From: Emmonsiellopsis sp. PD_33
Taxonomy: Eukaryota; Ascomycota; Eurotiomycetes; Onygenales; Ajellomycetaceae
Length of the DNA: 20,938 nt
Direction of reading: 5' to 3'
NCBI GenBank assembly: GCA_032988165.1
Contig: JANTQF010000485.1
Location: 1-20,938 of the forward strand
The notes beneath the pieces are model-generated. The model ran no database searches. It was given only the letters and a program-made list of their open reading frames with translations, and was not told where the DNA came from. Made by a program: the position numbers and the translations under genes. How positions within the stretch are numbered: the stretch's first letter is position 1; each line of letters begins with the position of its first letter. Positions 10,237 through 20,542 of the stretch are shown here, piece by piece.

Positions 10237-11886
10237 TTAGATAATTATAGCTGCTGCAGCCATAAAGCCGAAATACCTGTGTGCATCATGCATCGTTAGA
10301 CTCGTGGCCGAAAACAGCACACGTGCAGCGGAAGGAAAAGTAAGAAGTACATACAGGGCAGCACACCGCCATCCATCCTGTGGATCGATCAAATATTCAC
10401 TTCCAGGTGGCCCATTAGAGGCGAACAAAGCAGTGGCACCACCGAATATCGCGACAATCGCGATGCGGCCGAAGAACTCGGATATGACGCCGAAAGCAAG
10501 CAATGGAAATAGGATGGCAGCTGATATTGTTACGATCGTGGAGTATATGGCGTTTGAGTCGCGTGGGGTATATCGCCGTTCCCCGACCATGATGAGGTCG
10601 TTGTCATTGGCGAGAAATCTCAAATCGGACTTCGCGTTGGTTGGGTTTTCGTGGATCCATTTACGGTATGTTGCGATTTCTTCGTTGATTGCGGCTGGTA
10701 ATTTGCGGGATACTTCGCGATAGGCACAAAGCGCACGGTCTTATTAGGTTATAGTAAGTTTCACGAGTCCCACGATAACTGAAGTAAAGTCAAGGGAAGG
10801 TATCTTACTGTACTGTTCTGTCTTGAGGACAATCTTTTCCACCAATTCAACTTTCTTCTGTTGAAGAGCGGACCATTCCTCAGCTTGAAGGTCCTGGTGC
10901 TTGGTCGATAATAGCTTCTGTCTTCCCGAGTTTTTAACGTTGACGGTAACACGGCGTACTTCCTCCACTTCTTCAAGAATGGTAAGGTCCTCCTCCATCT
11001 GCGCAATGTCTTCTTGGAGATGACGCAGGACTCGATGGTTCAATGACTCAAATTTGCGGTAAAGCAGCGGACGTCCTTTGGGCTGGGCTCGCTTCACATC
11101 CGATTCTACGGATGAGAGCCGTTGGGGTTTGGGGCTCAGCCTTATCTTACCCATATCAGCGCTGGGGCGTCGATACTGGGAAGCGGGAGGCAGGGAGGAC
11201 TTCGATGGAGATTGGGGTGGATATTTTGCATGCGCGTAATAGGATTCAGGAGCCGAGTAGTCGAAGTATCCAGGGGCTGGAGACGTAGGGCTTTCCAATA
11301 ACGTTTCAGTATCGGTCATGTACGCCCCAGCCATCTGGAAACGGTGGCGCGTCCGCGAGTCATCTGCAAGTTTCCAGTTGAGGGTGTCGATAGAGATATC
11401 GGGCGGGGTAGCCGGTTGGTATTCAATTGAAGAGACTGATGAAGCGCGATCCGGGCTGTGGTCCCTCAAAGATGCTCCAGAATCGGAGTTGAGGCTACAA
11501 GAAGCATTTGACTTTCGTCTAGTATTGTTGGACGAAGAGGAACTGTGTGATGCCTTTCTTGTTCGCACTGTTCGGACCCAACGGGCTGCAGCGCCCTCCG
11601 AGTCGGTCTTTGGATCTAGAAACTCAAACACGTTTGGAGACGGCTGCCTGGGCGGTTCAGGATGTTTTTCTGTTACGCTTCGCTGTAGTGCTGGATGTTC
11701 ATTGGAGGCTGTGGTGTTGCTATGAGATTTGCCGCTGTAGGTTTTGGATCGTTGTCGTGATCGCACGGTGGCAGATGAGGCATCACCTGAGGGCTTAGCG
11801 GCGGCAATAGCAGCTAAATCCGCTACATGACTGGACCATGATGATTTCTTCGAGCTGTCCCTCCTGTGACTTTTTGCTGAGGGCAT
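10237..11886 (-). CDS. DUF6594-type fungal membrane protein
   Basis: 500 aa from three exons: 11886..10809, 10739..10355 and 10276..10237. Intron 1 (10740..10808, 69 nt) has GTAAGA and AATAAG and joins KTEQY to NRALCAY. Intron 2 (10277..10354, 78 nt) has GTATGT, a GTCTAAC branch site and ACACAG; it joins WRCAAL to YFGFMAAAA, the ending I recall for this family. Residues 1-260 are Ser/Arg/Pro-rich and probably disordered. At about 274 comes YRKFESLNHRVLRHLQEDIAQMEEDL, the typical opening of DUF6594, followed by a helical/coiled-coil segment. Three hydrophobic helices lie near 424-446, 450-467 and 484-500, with IDPQDGWRCAA between the last two. The C-terminus is therefore membrane-embedded, and the N-terminal half probably cytosolic. 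The biochemical role of this family is unknown. A very long ATG-free leader precedes it. Confidence 0.88.
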
Positions 11887-12631
11887 ATTCTGGTGGATGG
11901 TAAGGACAAAGTAGATGTTCGGTAGATAGTATCAATGCTCCCGGCGGCAACCCTTAAAACCCAAACTGTACCTCACTGAAGTGTTATCGTCGTGCTGTAA
12001 TTCAATGTCTTGATTGTGATAGCCGATGAGATGGTCCAGATGTCCGGGGTACCACAGCGGTCCAAGACGGGTTGGACTCGACTCTGTGATCAATCCAAGT
12101 TGATATTCTTTCGCAAAGGAGAACGGATGTGGAAGTGTATATCAATAGAAGCAAGAAATTCGGTTCCAAGGACAACTAAGTGATGGTTGACGTATAGAGG
12201 GGCAACTGGGGAGTAGATCAGGTGAACCACAATAAGGTAGAACAGGAATAAACAGGCTTGGGGACACAAGGGAGTAATAAGGAGAAGAAACCGAGCAGTC
12301 AAGAAGAAATAATAATGCGTCCAGCGCCAGACTGATATACGGCGCACAGAGCCACAGTTGGGATCGAGGACAGACGTACCAACTATCTCCTGCTCTGCAC
12401 AGCCAACTCCGGACTCTGAAACGCCCCTGGGGGCCGTAAACGATGCCAGCAGAAAAGTTGCGACAGTCTCAGGAAAACCGGAAAGGCTACTGGCTGATTG
12501 GAAACACTGATCGTTTCCGCGTCGTCTGTTCTATTCCTGCTGGCTGCGCCGATTGATTTATTCGCCGTAGCTATTAATACCGTCCGTCTTACTATTACTA
12601 TCGCTCCTCTATCAGAAACCCCGCTATCAGC
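11887..12631 (-). promoter_or_regulatory. Probable long ATG-free 5' leader of the DUF6594 gene
   Basis: Reading the minus strand upstream from the start at 11886, there is not a single ATG for 745 bases, until 12634..12632. About 12 would be expected at random, and the plus strand of the same stretch has about 11. Loss of ATG on one strand only is what selection on a translated mRNA's leader produces. The transcript start is not visible, and a leader intron cannot be excluded. Confidence 0.6.
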
Positions 12632-14085
12632 CATAAGAGGATCAACGACGGGTTTGGCGCGATAATTTCTTTATGCAGACATAATGGCAGACACTGCGCA
12701 CAGAATGGCATCATAGTGCAGGCGCTATACATAAAGGTTGCATCTGCTGGATTTGCGCGAGAGATTGACACCCGGACGGGAAGTCGAAGTTGTCTGCATG
12801 CACATGCTGCATGCTGCGCTGGCTGGCGCTCACTCGCCCGCTCCACCAACAAAGGGAGGGGCAGCGAGATATGTCCCAGGTTTAGCATGCGCCTTCGCTT
12901 CTCTTCTCTCTTTCCATCTTTCCTTTCGTTCTGCGGAGAGGCTTTGCTGATAGATTATTCCTCGTGTTTTAGTAGTTGTATAGGTCGGCAATTTAATAGC
13001 GGACTCCTACCCTGCTCCGGTGATGGGCACTAGATGTTGCCAGCGCCGTTCTTGATGACCACACGACCAACGACAGGAGGCCAACTCGGCCCCTTCGCCC
13101 GTGGTCTAGGAGGTTGCTTTCTTAACCTGACCAGAATTAAATTGTGGGCATGTTGGATCCCGTTCGCAGCAGTTCGTGGGAGTTGTTGGCGTTGCTTCCG
13201 ACCGATCAGCACCACCAACTCCCGATAACTAGTTCGTGAATGCGCCGCAGACGGGCAGCATAATGAGTGCGACCACGCTCCGCGCCATAATAAGCTGCCC
13301 GCACCCAAGCAGCCCACATGAAGGAAGATCCAAGCCCAAAGCCGTAAGCATCTGTTGTACAAAAACTGGAAGAGCGTGTCCCGTCAGCCGCAGCAGCAAC
13401 GCCAAACGGATAGATCTGCTCTTGGATTTCAAACAGGTGAGAAACCAACCCTGGCACCAGGTCAGCCCCCAAAAGCCCACCCCAGACAGAATTTACCGGG
13501 AGTGTCGGGCCTGGGGTTTCCAATAATAAACTGATTGGCAGACGAGGATCAGACCCAGCAGCCTAATAAGGCATGGGGTTTGGCGGGGAATCAAGGCGAT
13601 GGTGCGAATCGGAGGAGTGCTTGGGGTCGTATCTAAGCCATGCTCATGTCTGAACCCTGGAATGCCGATGTGCACAATCGGAGGGGAAAGAGAATGCCTG
13701 TAGCAGCTGCTAACTTGCCCATGGCGCGCAGTCTTGTCTCTCGTCGCTCTCAAATCTCTCGTCAATGGCCATCTTGTTCCTGTTTGAGGAGGTTAGAGAG
13801 AGGAAATCGATGTTCGCCGTAACAATACCCCGCAAAACAGTCCTCAGCCGTGTTTCACCACGCGAGTGGCCGGGTATCTTACGCCACATCGTATTATCCG
13901 TATTGGCCGTATCGACCTTGCCCTATCCGGCCAATCGCCGTCTTCCGTCCCAATTTGGACTTGCTGACTCCCCCAAACCTCAAGCTGCGGATTCTTCACG
14001 CTCTTGTTCCTGAGCACGCTGCTCTCCTCTGCAACTGGGCTGTGCCATTCGAGCGGCCATTGCCCACAGGCCGCAAGTGACGCCT
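12632..14085. other. Non-coding region upstream of the DUF6594 gene and GatB
   Basis: This stretch should contain both promoters of the divergent DUF6594 and GatB genes. Many short open frames overlap on both strands, but none shows family-like sequence, supportable splicing or a clear start context. It contains two GCATGC palindromes near 12797-12815. No transposon terminal repeats, tRNA or rRNA segment was recognised. Confidence 0.5.
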
Positions 14086-16064
14086 ATGCTCCGGCAATGC
14101 CTTTCACGGCGTGCTGGATGCTCCTGGTACCGGCTTGCGTTACGGGGGGCACGCCTCGTTGATCTCTGGAGCTCATCCGCACAGACGAAGAGGAATTGGT
14201 CTTCCTCATCGCGATGCTCGAGTGATCCCCAGACGGCCGCTACGACAGAGAGCCCGGCCTATGTCCCGTTCCGCAAACAATTGAAGGATGAGGCTAAGGC
14301 AAAGCGCGCAGCGAAGCGGGATAGTGATGATATGCCGGCTGCGAAACATGAGGGTTGGGAATTGACGGTGGGGATTGAGATACATGCCCAATTGGATACG
14401 GATGCGAAGCTATTTTCTAGTATGGAAGCCCATCGACTACGTTGTGCAGCCCTCGTGTCTCTGACATCATGAGTAGGAGCCTCTGCGGCCATTGATGATA
14501 CCCCGAACTCGAATGTAGCTCTCTTTGACCTTGCCTTACCTGGAAGCCAGCCGGTTCGTAACTCTGTTGAACAAATTGACCGGTATTCATTTTACTAACA
14601 GATAGCAGTGGTTTCCACCAGCAACACTGATACCCGCTCTCCGCGCTGCCCTTGCCTTCAATTGCGATATCCAGCGAGTCAGTCGCTTCGATCGGAAACA
14701 TTACTTCTATCAAGACCAGCCCGCAGGGTACCAGATAACCCAATACTACGGTACACATTCTACCCCACCCTTACCTATAGGAAGCTATATTCTTACATAT
14801 TATAAAAATAGAACCCTATGCGAAAGACGGTCACCTCTGGCTAATGCCTCACGATGGCATTGCTAAAGAAGACGGAGACGGAATTAGAATCGGTATCAAG
14901 CAGGTACAAATGGAACAGGATACTGCCAAGTCACAGGAACTTCCGTCGGCCACGTATCTCCTTGACTTCAACCGGGTGTCTCGTCCTCTTATCGAGATCA
15001 TCACCCTTCCAGAGATCCACTCTCCAGAGACTGCCGCTGCTTGCGTGAGAAAAATACAGGCGATCCTTCAGTCGGTTGGGGCAGTTACAACGGGGATGGA
15101 AATGGGAGGTCTTCGGGCGGATGTGAATGTGTCCGTAAGAAAACGAGACGAAGGGGACGGGGACCACCAATACCATGGGGTAACAGGGCTGGGCCAGCGG
15201 ACCGAAATCAAAAACCTGAGCAGCTTCAAAGCTGTCGAAGATGCCATCATTGCGGAGCGAGACCGTCAAATAGCGGTACTTGAAGCAGGTGGCACCATTG
15301 AGGGAGAGACACGAGGATGGACACTTGGCAGCACTGAGACGCGAAAACTCCGAGGCAAGGAAGGTGAAGTAGACTATCGATACATGCCAGACCCGGACCT
15401 GGCGCCAGTGATAATAGGAGAAGATGTCCTACTTCACCTCAAGGCGAAAATGCCACCACTGCCCGACGACCTCTTGCAGCTGTTGGTAAAAACTCCCAAG
15501 TATGGGCTATCCATTGACGATGCGAAGCCTATGATTGAACTTGATGACGGACAACGGCTAGAATACTACCTAGATGCAGTCCATATCCTCATTTCTCTCC
15601 AGGGAGATATAGGTGAGAATGTATTTACCGGAGGCAAGGTGGTTGGCAACTGGGTTCTCCACGAACTAGGCGGCCTGCTAAGCAAATCGGATCTACCATG
15701 GGACCCGGAGCGGGTTCCTGCACAAAGGCTAGCCGAAATCATCGACCTCCTCTCACGCAAGAAAATCACCAGCAGCACAGCGAAATCGATCCTAGCGATG
15801 GTATTTGACGGTGACCGCCGGTCCATTGCGCAGATTGTGGAAGAGGAAAACTTGCTCCTGCAGTCGCTTTCGCGAGAAGAGTATGTTGTGCTGGCGGAAG
15901 AGGTCATGCGGCAGAACCCGGAGACGGTCACGCTGATCCGTGACAAGGGCCAGCTGGGCAAGATTGGGTTTCTTGTCGGGCAGCTCAAGCGGGCGGGAGA
16001 GAAGGGGAGGGTGGAGGCACAGAAGGCGAACGAGATTCTACGAGAGCTAATACTGGGGAAATAG
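14086..16064 (+). CDS. PET112: Mitochondrial glutamyl-tRNA(Gln) amidotransferase subunit B (GatB/Pet112)
   Basis: Subunit B of the amidotransferase that converts Glu-tRNA(Gln) to Gln-tRNA(Gln) in mitochondria, working with GatA (Her2), and in yeast with GatF. 601 aa from four exons: 14086..14419, 14477..14553, 14609..14750 and 14812..16064. Introns are 57, 55 and 61 nt; the second has a TACTAAC branch site but a weak donor, GTTCGT. The joins rebuild LFSRASAAIDD, GSQPWFPPATL and QYYEPYAKDG. The Arg/Ser-rich N-terminus (about 1-45) is a presequence. VGIEIHAQL (95-103) opens the catalytic GatB domain, followed by PHDGIAKEDGD (197 on), RADVNVSVRK (about 287), TEIKNLSSFK and DYRYMPDPDL (about 372). 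A tail domain of the YqeY type (about 500-601) ends in GFLVGQLKRAGEKG. An ATG preferred over the GTG at 14077 sets the start. The enzyme looks complete. Confidence 0.94.
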
Positions 16065-16638
16065 CCTGGTTGGAATGCTGTATAAATAGATAGATAGATT
16101 GGGATAATACATTACAATAGACGATCAGTACTACGATGTGATGTAATTATAATAAGCACGAGTTAGTGCAATATTTCAATATCTGATCAGTCCCGCCCAA
16201 TATCTCTCCCCTCACATCATGACAGCTCCAACCAACCCCACCAACAAGAACTATGTCATCGAACTCTACAAAAAAACGAAACCACTTCACAACCAGCCCA
16301 GCCGGGGACAAAAACCAACCCAAGTCTTTAATTTTAAGTTAAACCATCCGCATGACCGTGTGATAAAAACCAACTAATCCGAAAAGTGGCGAAGTCGCTC
16401 TCTTGAACCTGCACTTAGGGGAAAAAAGGTGGTATATAAGGTGTGCGGGCCATCCACATCTCACTCCTCCGCTTCCCCTAAGAGCATGTTGTACCGGGGG
16501 CCACCGCGCCCAAAGGCCAGAGCCGGAAAAGAGAGGGGGCGGTTTAATTCTATACATTTTCCTTTTCTCTCTTATCTTTTCTTCCTGTTCCTGTTTTTTT
16601 TTTTTTTTTTGGCTTTTTCGTTGTTCATGAGTGAGTGA
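16065..16638. other. GatB 3' flank and putative arginase promoter
   Basis: Just after the GatB stop are overlapping GATA motifs (TAGATAGATAGATTGGGATAA, about 16086-16105). A TATA-like TATATAAG lies at 16433..16440. An ATG at 16486 opens a 50-codon frame ending at 16638; its second half is Phe/Leu-rich because it reads through a pyrimidine tract with 17 T at 16594..16610. If transcription starts just after the TATA-like box, this frame would be an upstream ORF in the arginase mRNA. Confidence 0.45.
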
Positions 16639-16656
16639 TTGATTGATTGATTGATT
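16637..16656. repeat. GATT microsatellite, five units
   Basis: Five perfect tandem copies of GATT, preceded by GAGTGAGT, in the presumed arginase promoter or leader. Simple-sequence repeat of likely variable length; no function evident. Confidence 0.9.
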
Positions 16657-17176
16657 CCATCCCTTGTTCGAATCGATCGATTAACCCAACCAGATTGCCG
16701 CTGATATCCGATTCCTTTCTTCCTACTATTTTATCTACTCTGCAATTGAATTCCGAGGAGACCGGAGAGCGAACGAGAGAAAGCGAAAAAAAGGAAAGAA
16801 AACAAGTAACAGATCAGAGTTGCTTCAGCAAATTATCTCATTCGAATTTAAAACCCCAAGTCCTGATCTTGTTCTGGATTCATCCTATTTTCTTTTTTTC
16901 CCCATTTCTGTTCTCTGTTGTTACACAAGCTTGGGCACAGCTGAGTTGGGTTGGGAGAGAGTCAAAGGTACTCCGTAGACAGACAGAAGTGGATATATAG
17001 GTGAGAGAGAGCACGACGAGAAAGGGATATCTACAGCTTGTGAGAGAGTTTGTTGGATTTGTGATATCTCTTATTTCATCCTCTTTAAGTACGGGACTCA
17101 GCTTGTCGAGAAACAGCGACGGGTAGAGCTGAGGAGACAGGATTCGAAAGAAACAATACCAACATCATCATCGAAA
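16639..17176 (+). promoter_or_regulatory. Probable ATG-free 5' leader of the arginase gene
   Basis: No ATG occurs in 538 bases before the arginase start, although about 8 are expected and 8 CAT triplets (ATG on the other strand) are present. Bases 16750-16815 and 16985-17030 are purine-rich. Splice-like signals exist (GTGAGA at 17001; CAG at 17034-17036, 17114-17116 and 17138-17140), so a leader intron is possible but not demonstrated. Established for Aspergillus nidulans, as I recall it: arginase mRNA leader structure and splicing respond to arginine. Whether the same holds here is inference. Confidence 0.55.
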
Positions 17177-18371
17177 ATGACAGCCCCCTCTACGATTCCG
17201 CAGAGATTCCTCTCCAAACCTCACGACCTGGGTGTAGTGGCTGTTGGCTTTTCCGGCGGACAGGTAGGGAATCTCCCAGTTTATTTATCCAGCTATCCTG
17301 CTCCGCGAACTACGTTCCAAGGCATGTATGCATACAGCGCATGTCTATCTACATACTCCGTAGAATCAATAAAACTAACATAGCTACCCACCACACAGTG
17401 CAAGCCCGGCGTCGACGCAGGCCCAACCGCGCTCATCGAAGCCGGCCTGCTCACCCAGCTCAAGGAGGATCTCAACTACTCGATATCCCACGACAACATC
17501 GTCCACCAATACACCGACATCATCCCGGCCTCAGACCCAGACTACCGCGGCATGAAAAAGCCCCTATCCGTCAGCGCCGTGACGCAGAAGCTCAGCCAGC
17601 AGGTCTACGAGCATGCGCGCCAGGGCAAATTCGTCCTAACCCTCGGCGGCGACCATTCCATCGCCGTCGGCACCGTTTCAGGCATTGCAAAGGCGATCCG
17701 CGAGCTGCATGGCGGGCGCGAGACGGCGCTGATCTGGGTTGATGCCCATGCTGATATCAACACGCCGGAGACGAGCGAGAGTGGGAATATCCATGGGATG
17801 CCCGTGGCGTTTTTGACGGGGTTGGCGAGGGAGGAGAGGGAGGATGTGTTTGGCTGGCTGCGCGAGGACCATCTGGTGAGCATGCGGAAGCTGGTGTATA
17901 TTGGGCTGCGGGATGTGGATAGGGAGGAGAAGAGGATTCTGAGGGAGAATGGGATCCGCGCGTTTAGTATGCATGATATTGATAAGTATGTCTGCTTTTC
18001 TTTTTCTCTTGATATTCAACTACTGGCATCTACGATCTGATCTGCTCACGCTTGTTCATGACGTCAGACACGGCATTGGACGGGTGGTGGAGATGGCGCT
18101 GGCGCATATCGGCAATGACACGCCCATCCATCTCTCGTTCGACGTGGACGCTCTCGATCCGCAGTGGGCGCCCAGCACGGGAACGCCTGTGCGAGGCGGG
18201 CTCACCTTGCGCGAAGGCGACTTTATCGCCGAGTGTGTTCATGAGACGGGCAACCTGGTGGCCATGGACCTGGTGGAGGTCAACCCGAGCCTGGAGATCA
18301 TCGGTGCCAATGAGACCATCCGGGCGGGCTGTTCGTTGGTGCGCTGTGCATTGGGAGACACTCTTCTTTAA
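17177..18371 (+). CDS. Arginase (L-arginine to ornithine and urea)
   Basis: Binuclear manganese hydrolase that starts arginine catabolism; no targeting signal, so probably cytosolic. 325 aa, a normal family length, from exons 17177..17263, 17399..17985 and 18068..18371. Intron 1 (135 nt) runs GTAGGG to CACACAG with an ACTAACA branch site; intron 2 (82 nt) runs GTATGT to GTCAG. The joins give FSGGQCKPGVDAGP and HDIDKHGIGRV. Metal ligands expected for arginase are present: H115 in LTLGGDHS, D144, H146 and D148 in WVDAHAD, and D250 and D252 in SFDVDALDP. GNIHGMP (H161) matches the conserved GN-HG-P loop, and STGTPVRGGLT follows the last ligands. The first ATG follows an ATG-free leader, which fixes the start. 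No missing residues were found. Fungal equivalents are called CAR1 or agaA. Confidence 0.95.
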
Positions 18372-18970
18372 CGCAGGCTGGAGCGAGGAGATGCCACGAA
18401 TTTGATGTTTAACTTACTTGGTGGATGATTTGATGCTTGATATTACATCCATAGTTTCTGGCTTCTGCAGGCCGTGTTCGAAATTGGGGAATCGGGTGTT
18501 TGTGCAGAGAGAAGTTGAAATCAGGGAATATCCAAGCATTCATAATTAAACATGCCATAGATTGCAGCTGTCTTTATTAGTATTTATTGAGTTGTTTTGT
18601 TGTTGTCCTCGATGCTTTCTGCTCGTACCCGCCCAAGTTCGGGCGGCACAGAACATCATCGTGCATGCGGACACACAACCACCACCACCACCACCCATCC
18701 AACAACAACATTCGAGTGAAATGGCAACATGGCACTCACCAGTGTCAATAGAAGTGTCAGAAATGAGATAAACTTCCCGCTTCATATTTAGAAGTGGACT
18801 TGACGACGACGACGATGTTTTGCTGCCTCCCCTGCCACCAGGTTTTCTGCTCCCAACCTCCTCATTATTTACTTCTTGCGAGACTCGAGCAAGGGTCGGC
18901 CCTGGGCGGCGGCACAACGTGGGAAAACCAGAAACAAAACATCATACAGACATCTTCCTGACAGTTAATG
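18372..18970. other. Arginase 3' flank and intergenic DNA
   Basis: Contains the 3' UTR of arginase and unassigned sequence. A short hairpin-forming pair CCGCCC / GGGCGG with a 6-base loop lies near 18629-18646, and a CCA-type repeat near 18678-18695. Open frames on the minus strand here are low-complexity (poly-Ser, poly-Gly from the repeat) and are not supported as genes. Confidence 0.5.
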
Positions 18971-19782
18971 AATTGCATTGTCTAGAAATACTATTCCACA
19001 GTTTGTCCAGCTCTTCGGTGTGAGCCTTTTCCCCTTCACTCAATCAGCTCCAGCTCTTCTCTACCCCTCGATTTCTGTATATTTATACCAGACAGCCCTC
19101 TTCTTCCTGCGTGCCCAACCCGCATCACCGAAACCGCCCTGTTTAAAGTTGGATAGTCTACTGCTACCACCACTTGCAGCCGTTGTCATCGCCCTCCCCG
19201 CGCCGTTTAAACAGCTCCTTGCATTAGGTCCCTTGATAAGTACCTGGGTCCAGCTGTCGTGGTCGATTCCGATTGCTACAAACCAGAGCCGGCGTCCACA
19301 TCAGCAACCAGCGCCAACGTTCATCGTCCCTCTCCGCAACGGTGCTGTGGTCCCCATCTGCTGCTGCTTTTCATCGGTCCTTTATGGGCACATGTTTCCC
19401 GGAAGCGATCCATTGAGAGAGAGCGTTTCCCACTCGAACTGCAGGGCTGCAGAGCGGCCTGATTGCTTCTAGATATTTACCAGCCAGACAGACAGACCTG
19501 TTTTCCCCTCTCCTTGACGAGAGCCTGCCTGGACCGGTACATATTTGCCTCTCCCACCTGTACAATTTGGCCCAACCATTTCCTCGACGCCTGTGAACTT
19601 CTTGCCAGTGGAGAAGAGAAGGGTCCGTTATTTGCGATTTCGGTTATCCACATCCTTTGCTTCCTCGACACCTGAAGCTTCCCCAGGCCTTTAACTGAGG
19701 GACGTTCGCGGTGGTGTCTATCGTGGGAAGCAAACATCGGTTCATTACCTCCTCCCCCTTGAACACCTACATTCCGTGAGCA
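18971..19782 (+). promoter_or_regulatory. ATG-depleted promoter/leader of the MARVEL-like gene
   Basis: Only two ATGs (19384 and 19392) occur in 812 bases, against about 13 expected and about 15 on the opposite strand. The region is strongly pyrimidine-rich. A TATA-like TATATTTATA lies at 19079..19088. An open frame spanning much of this region begins without ATG and looks like no protein. The simplest reading is a 5' leader of roughly 400-650 nt, possibly carrying the two upstream ORFs. Confidence 0.5.
19384..19472 (+). promoter_or_regulatory. Two overlapping upstream ORFs before the MARVEL-like gene
   Basis: ATG at 19384 reads MGTCFPEAIH-stop, ending at 19416. ATG at 19392, in another frame, reads 26 codons starting MFPGSDPLRE and ends with TAG at 19472. 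They are the only ATGs in the region and lie 310 to 400 bases before the main start at 19783, which permits reinitiation. Their translation is inferred, not shown. Confidence 0.4.
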
Positions 19783-20542
19783 ATGTCGAGCTCAGAATTC
19801 TCCAGCCTTCCAGCGGGGCGGAGGTTCCTATGGCCGGAGATACAGCTCAACATATGGATTCTCGTCGTGCTGGCTGGGTCCGCGAGCTGCTTAGGGATAT
19901 TTGGCTGGTTCATGGTTGTGCAGACGCAGATGGAATTGCGTACGCCATGGTATGTCTTCACCCGCTTTCTATATACATAACCCCTTGCTATTTTTCTGCC
20001 TATGCAATGTCCAAAGGGCCCTCCCCTCCCGTTATATCATAGCAATCCAACTAACCAAGCTCTTCCAAACAAACAGGGTCTTCCCTTTTATGGTCGCGGT
20101 CGCCGCCCTCTCACTCATATTCCTGTTCCTGATAATATACCTCGCCCTCCAACGCACGCTGATTCCCGAAATAATAATTGTGGGCAGCTTTATATTGTCC
20201 GTCCTGTGGCTGACGGGCCTAATTGGGACATCTATACAACTATACGGAAGCGCAGCGAATGTCAATTCGAATTGTCAGAATTACGTGTCGAACTTCCAAT
20301 ATAAGGGGCCGAGTATTCAGACGCTGGCGTGGTTGACGAATATGACTGTTTGTGAGTTGCTTTTGCCCCCTATTTTCTATGTTAACCTTGGAACACTGTT
20401 ATTTTGTTTTCTAACGAATAATCTTTTGAACGAAACAGGCAATTGCTGGAAAGCAGCATTCGCATTCGAAGTGATCATCACTGTGTTTTTCCTCTGGATG
20501 CTCGTCATGGCGTTCGACGTAAGGAAAAATACAGGCGACTGA
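19783..20542 (+). CDS. Four-helix integral membrane protein, MARVEL-like
   Basis: 181 aa from exons 19783..19949, 20077..20351 and 20439..20542. Intron 1 (127 nt) runs GTATGT to AACAG with AACTAAC; intron 2 (87 nt) runs GTGAGT to AACAG with TCTAACG. The joins give LRTPWVFPF and NMTVCNCWK. Four hydrophobic helices are clear: about 22-46, 57-81, 88-112 and 152-175. A short charged N-terminus (SLPAGRRF) and a charged C-terminus (DVRKNTGD) are probably both cytosolic. The loop between helices 3 and 4 has spaced cysteines (NCQNYV, then CNCW), which might form disulfides outside the membrane. This topology and size resemble fungal MARVEL-domain proteins, which organise membranes or eisosomes, but sequence alone does not prove membership. 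No catalytic motif is visible. Confidence 0.8.

Noticed and set aside
12434..12445. CCGTAAACGATG, reminiscent of a small-subunit rRNA segment
   Set aside because: Flanking bases do not match rRNA on either side, so the 12-base match is taken as chance.
12383..12634. 83-codon minus-strand frame beginning with ATG at 12634
   Set aside because: No family-like sequence. It lies at the far end of the ATG-free leader and may at most be an upstream ORF.
16665..16675. GTTCGAATC, resembling a tRNA B box
   Set aside because: No A box, acceptor stem or cloverleaf could be built around it.
18546..18917. 123-codon minus-strand frame with poly-Ser and poly-Gly
   Set aside because: The low-complexity stretches come from simple repeats in the DNA, and no domain or splice support was found.
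18978..19472. 164-codon plus-strand frame before the MARVEL-like gene
   Set aside because: It begins with TTG, has no ATG until its last 27 codons, and resembles translated leader sequence.
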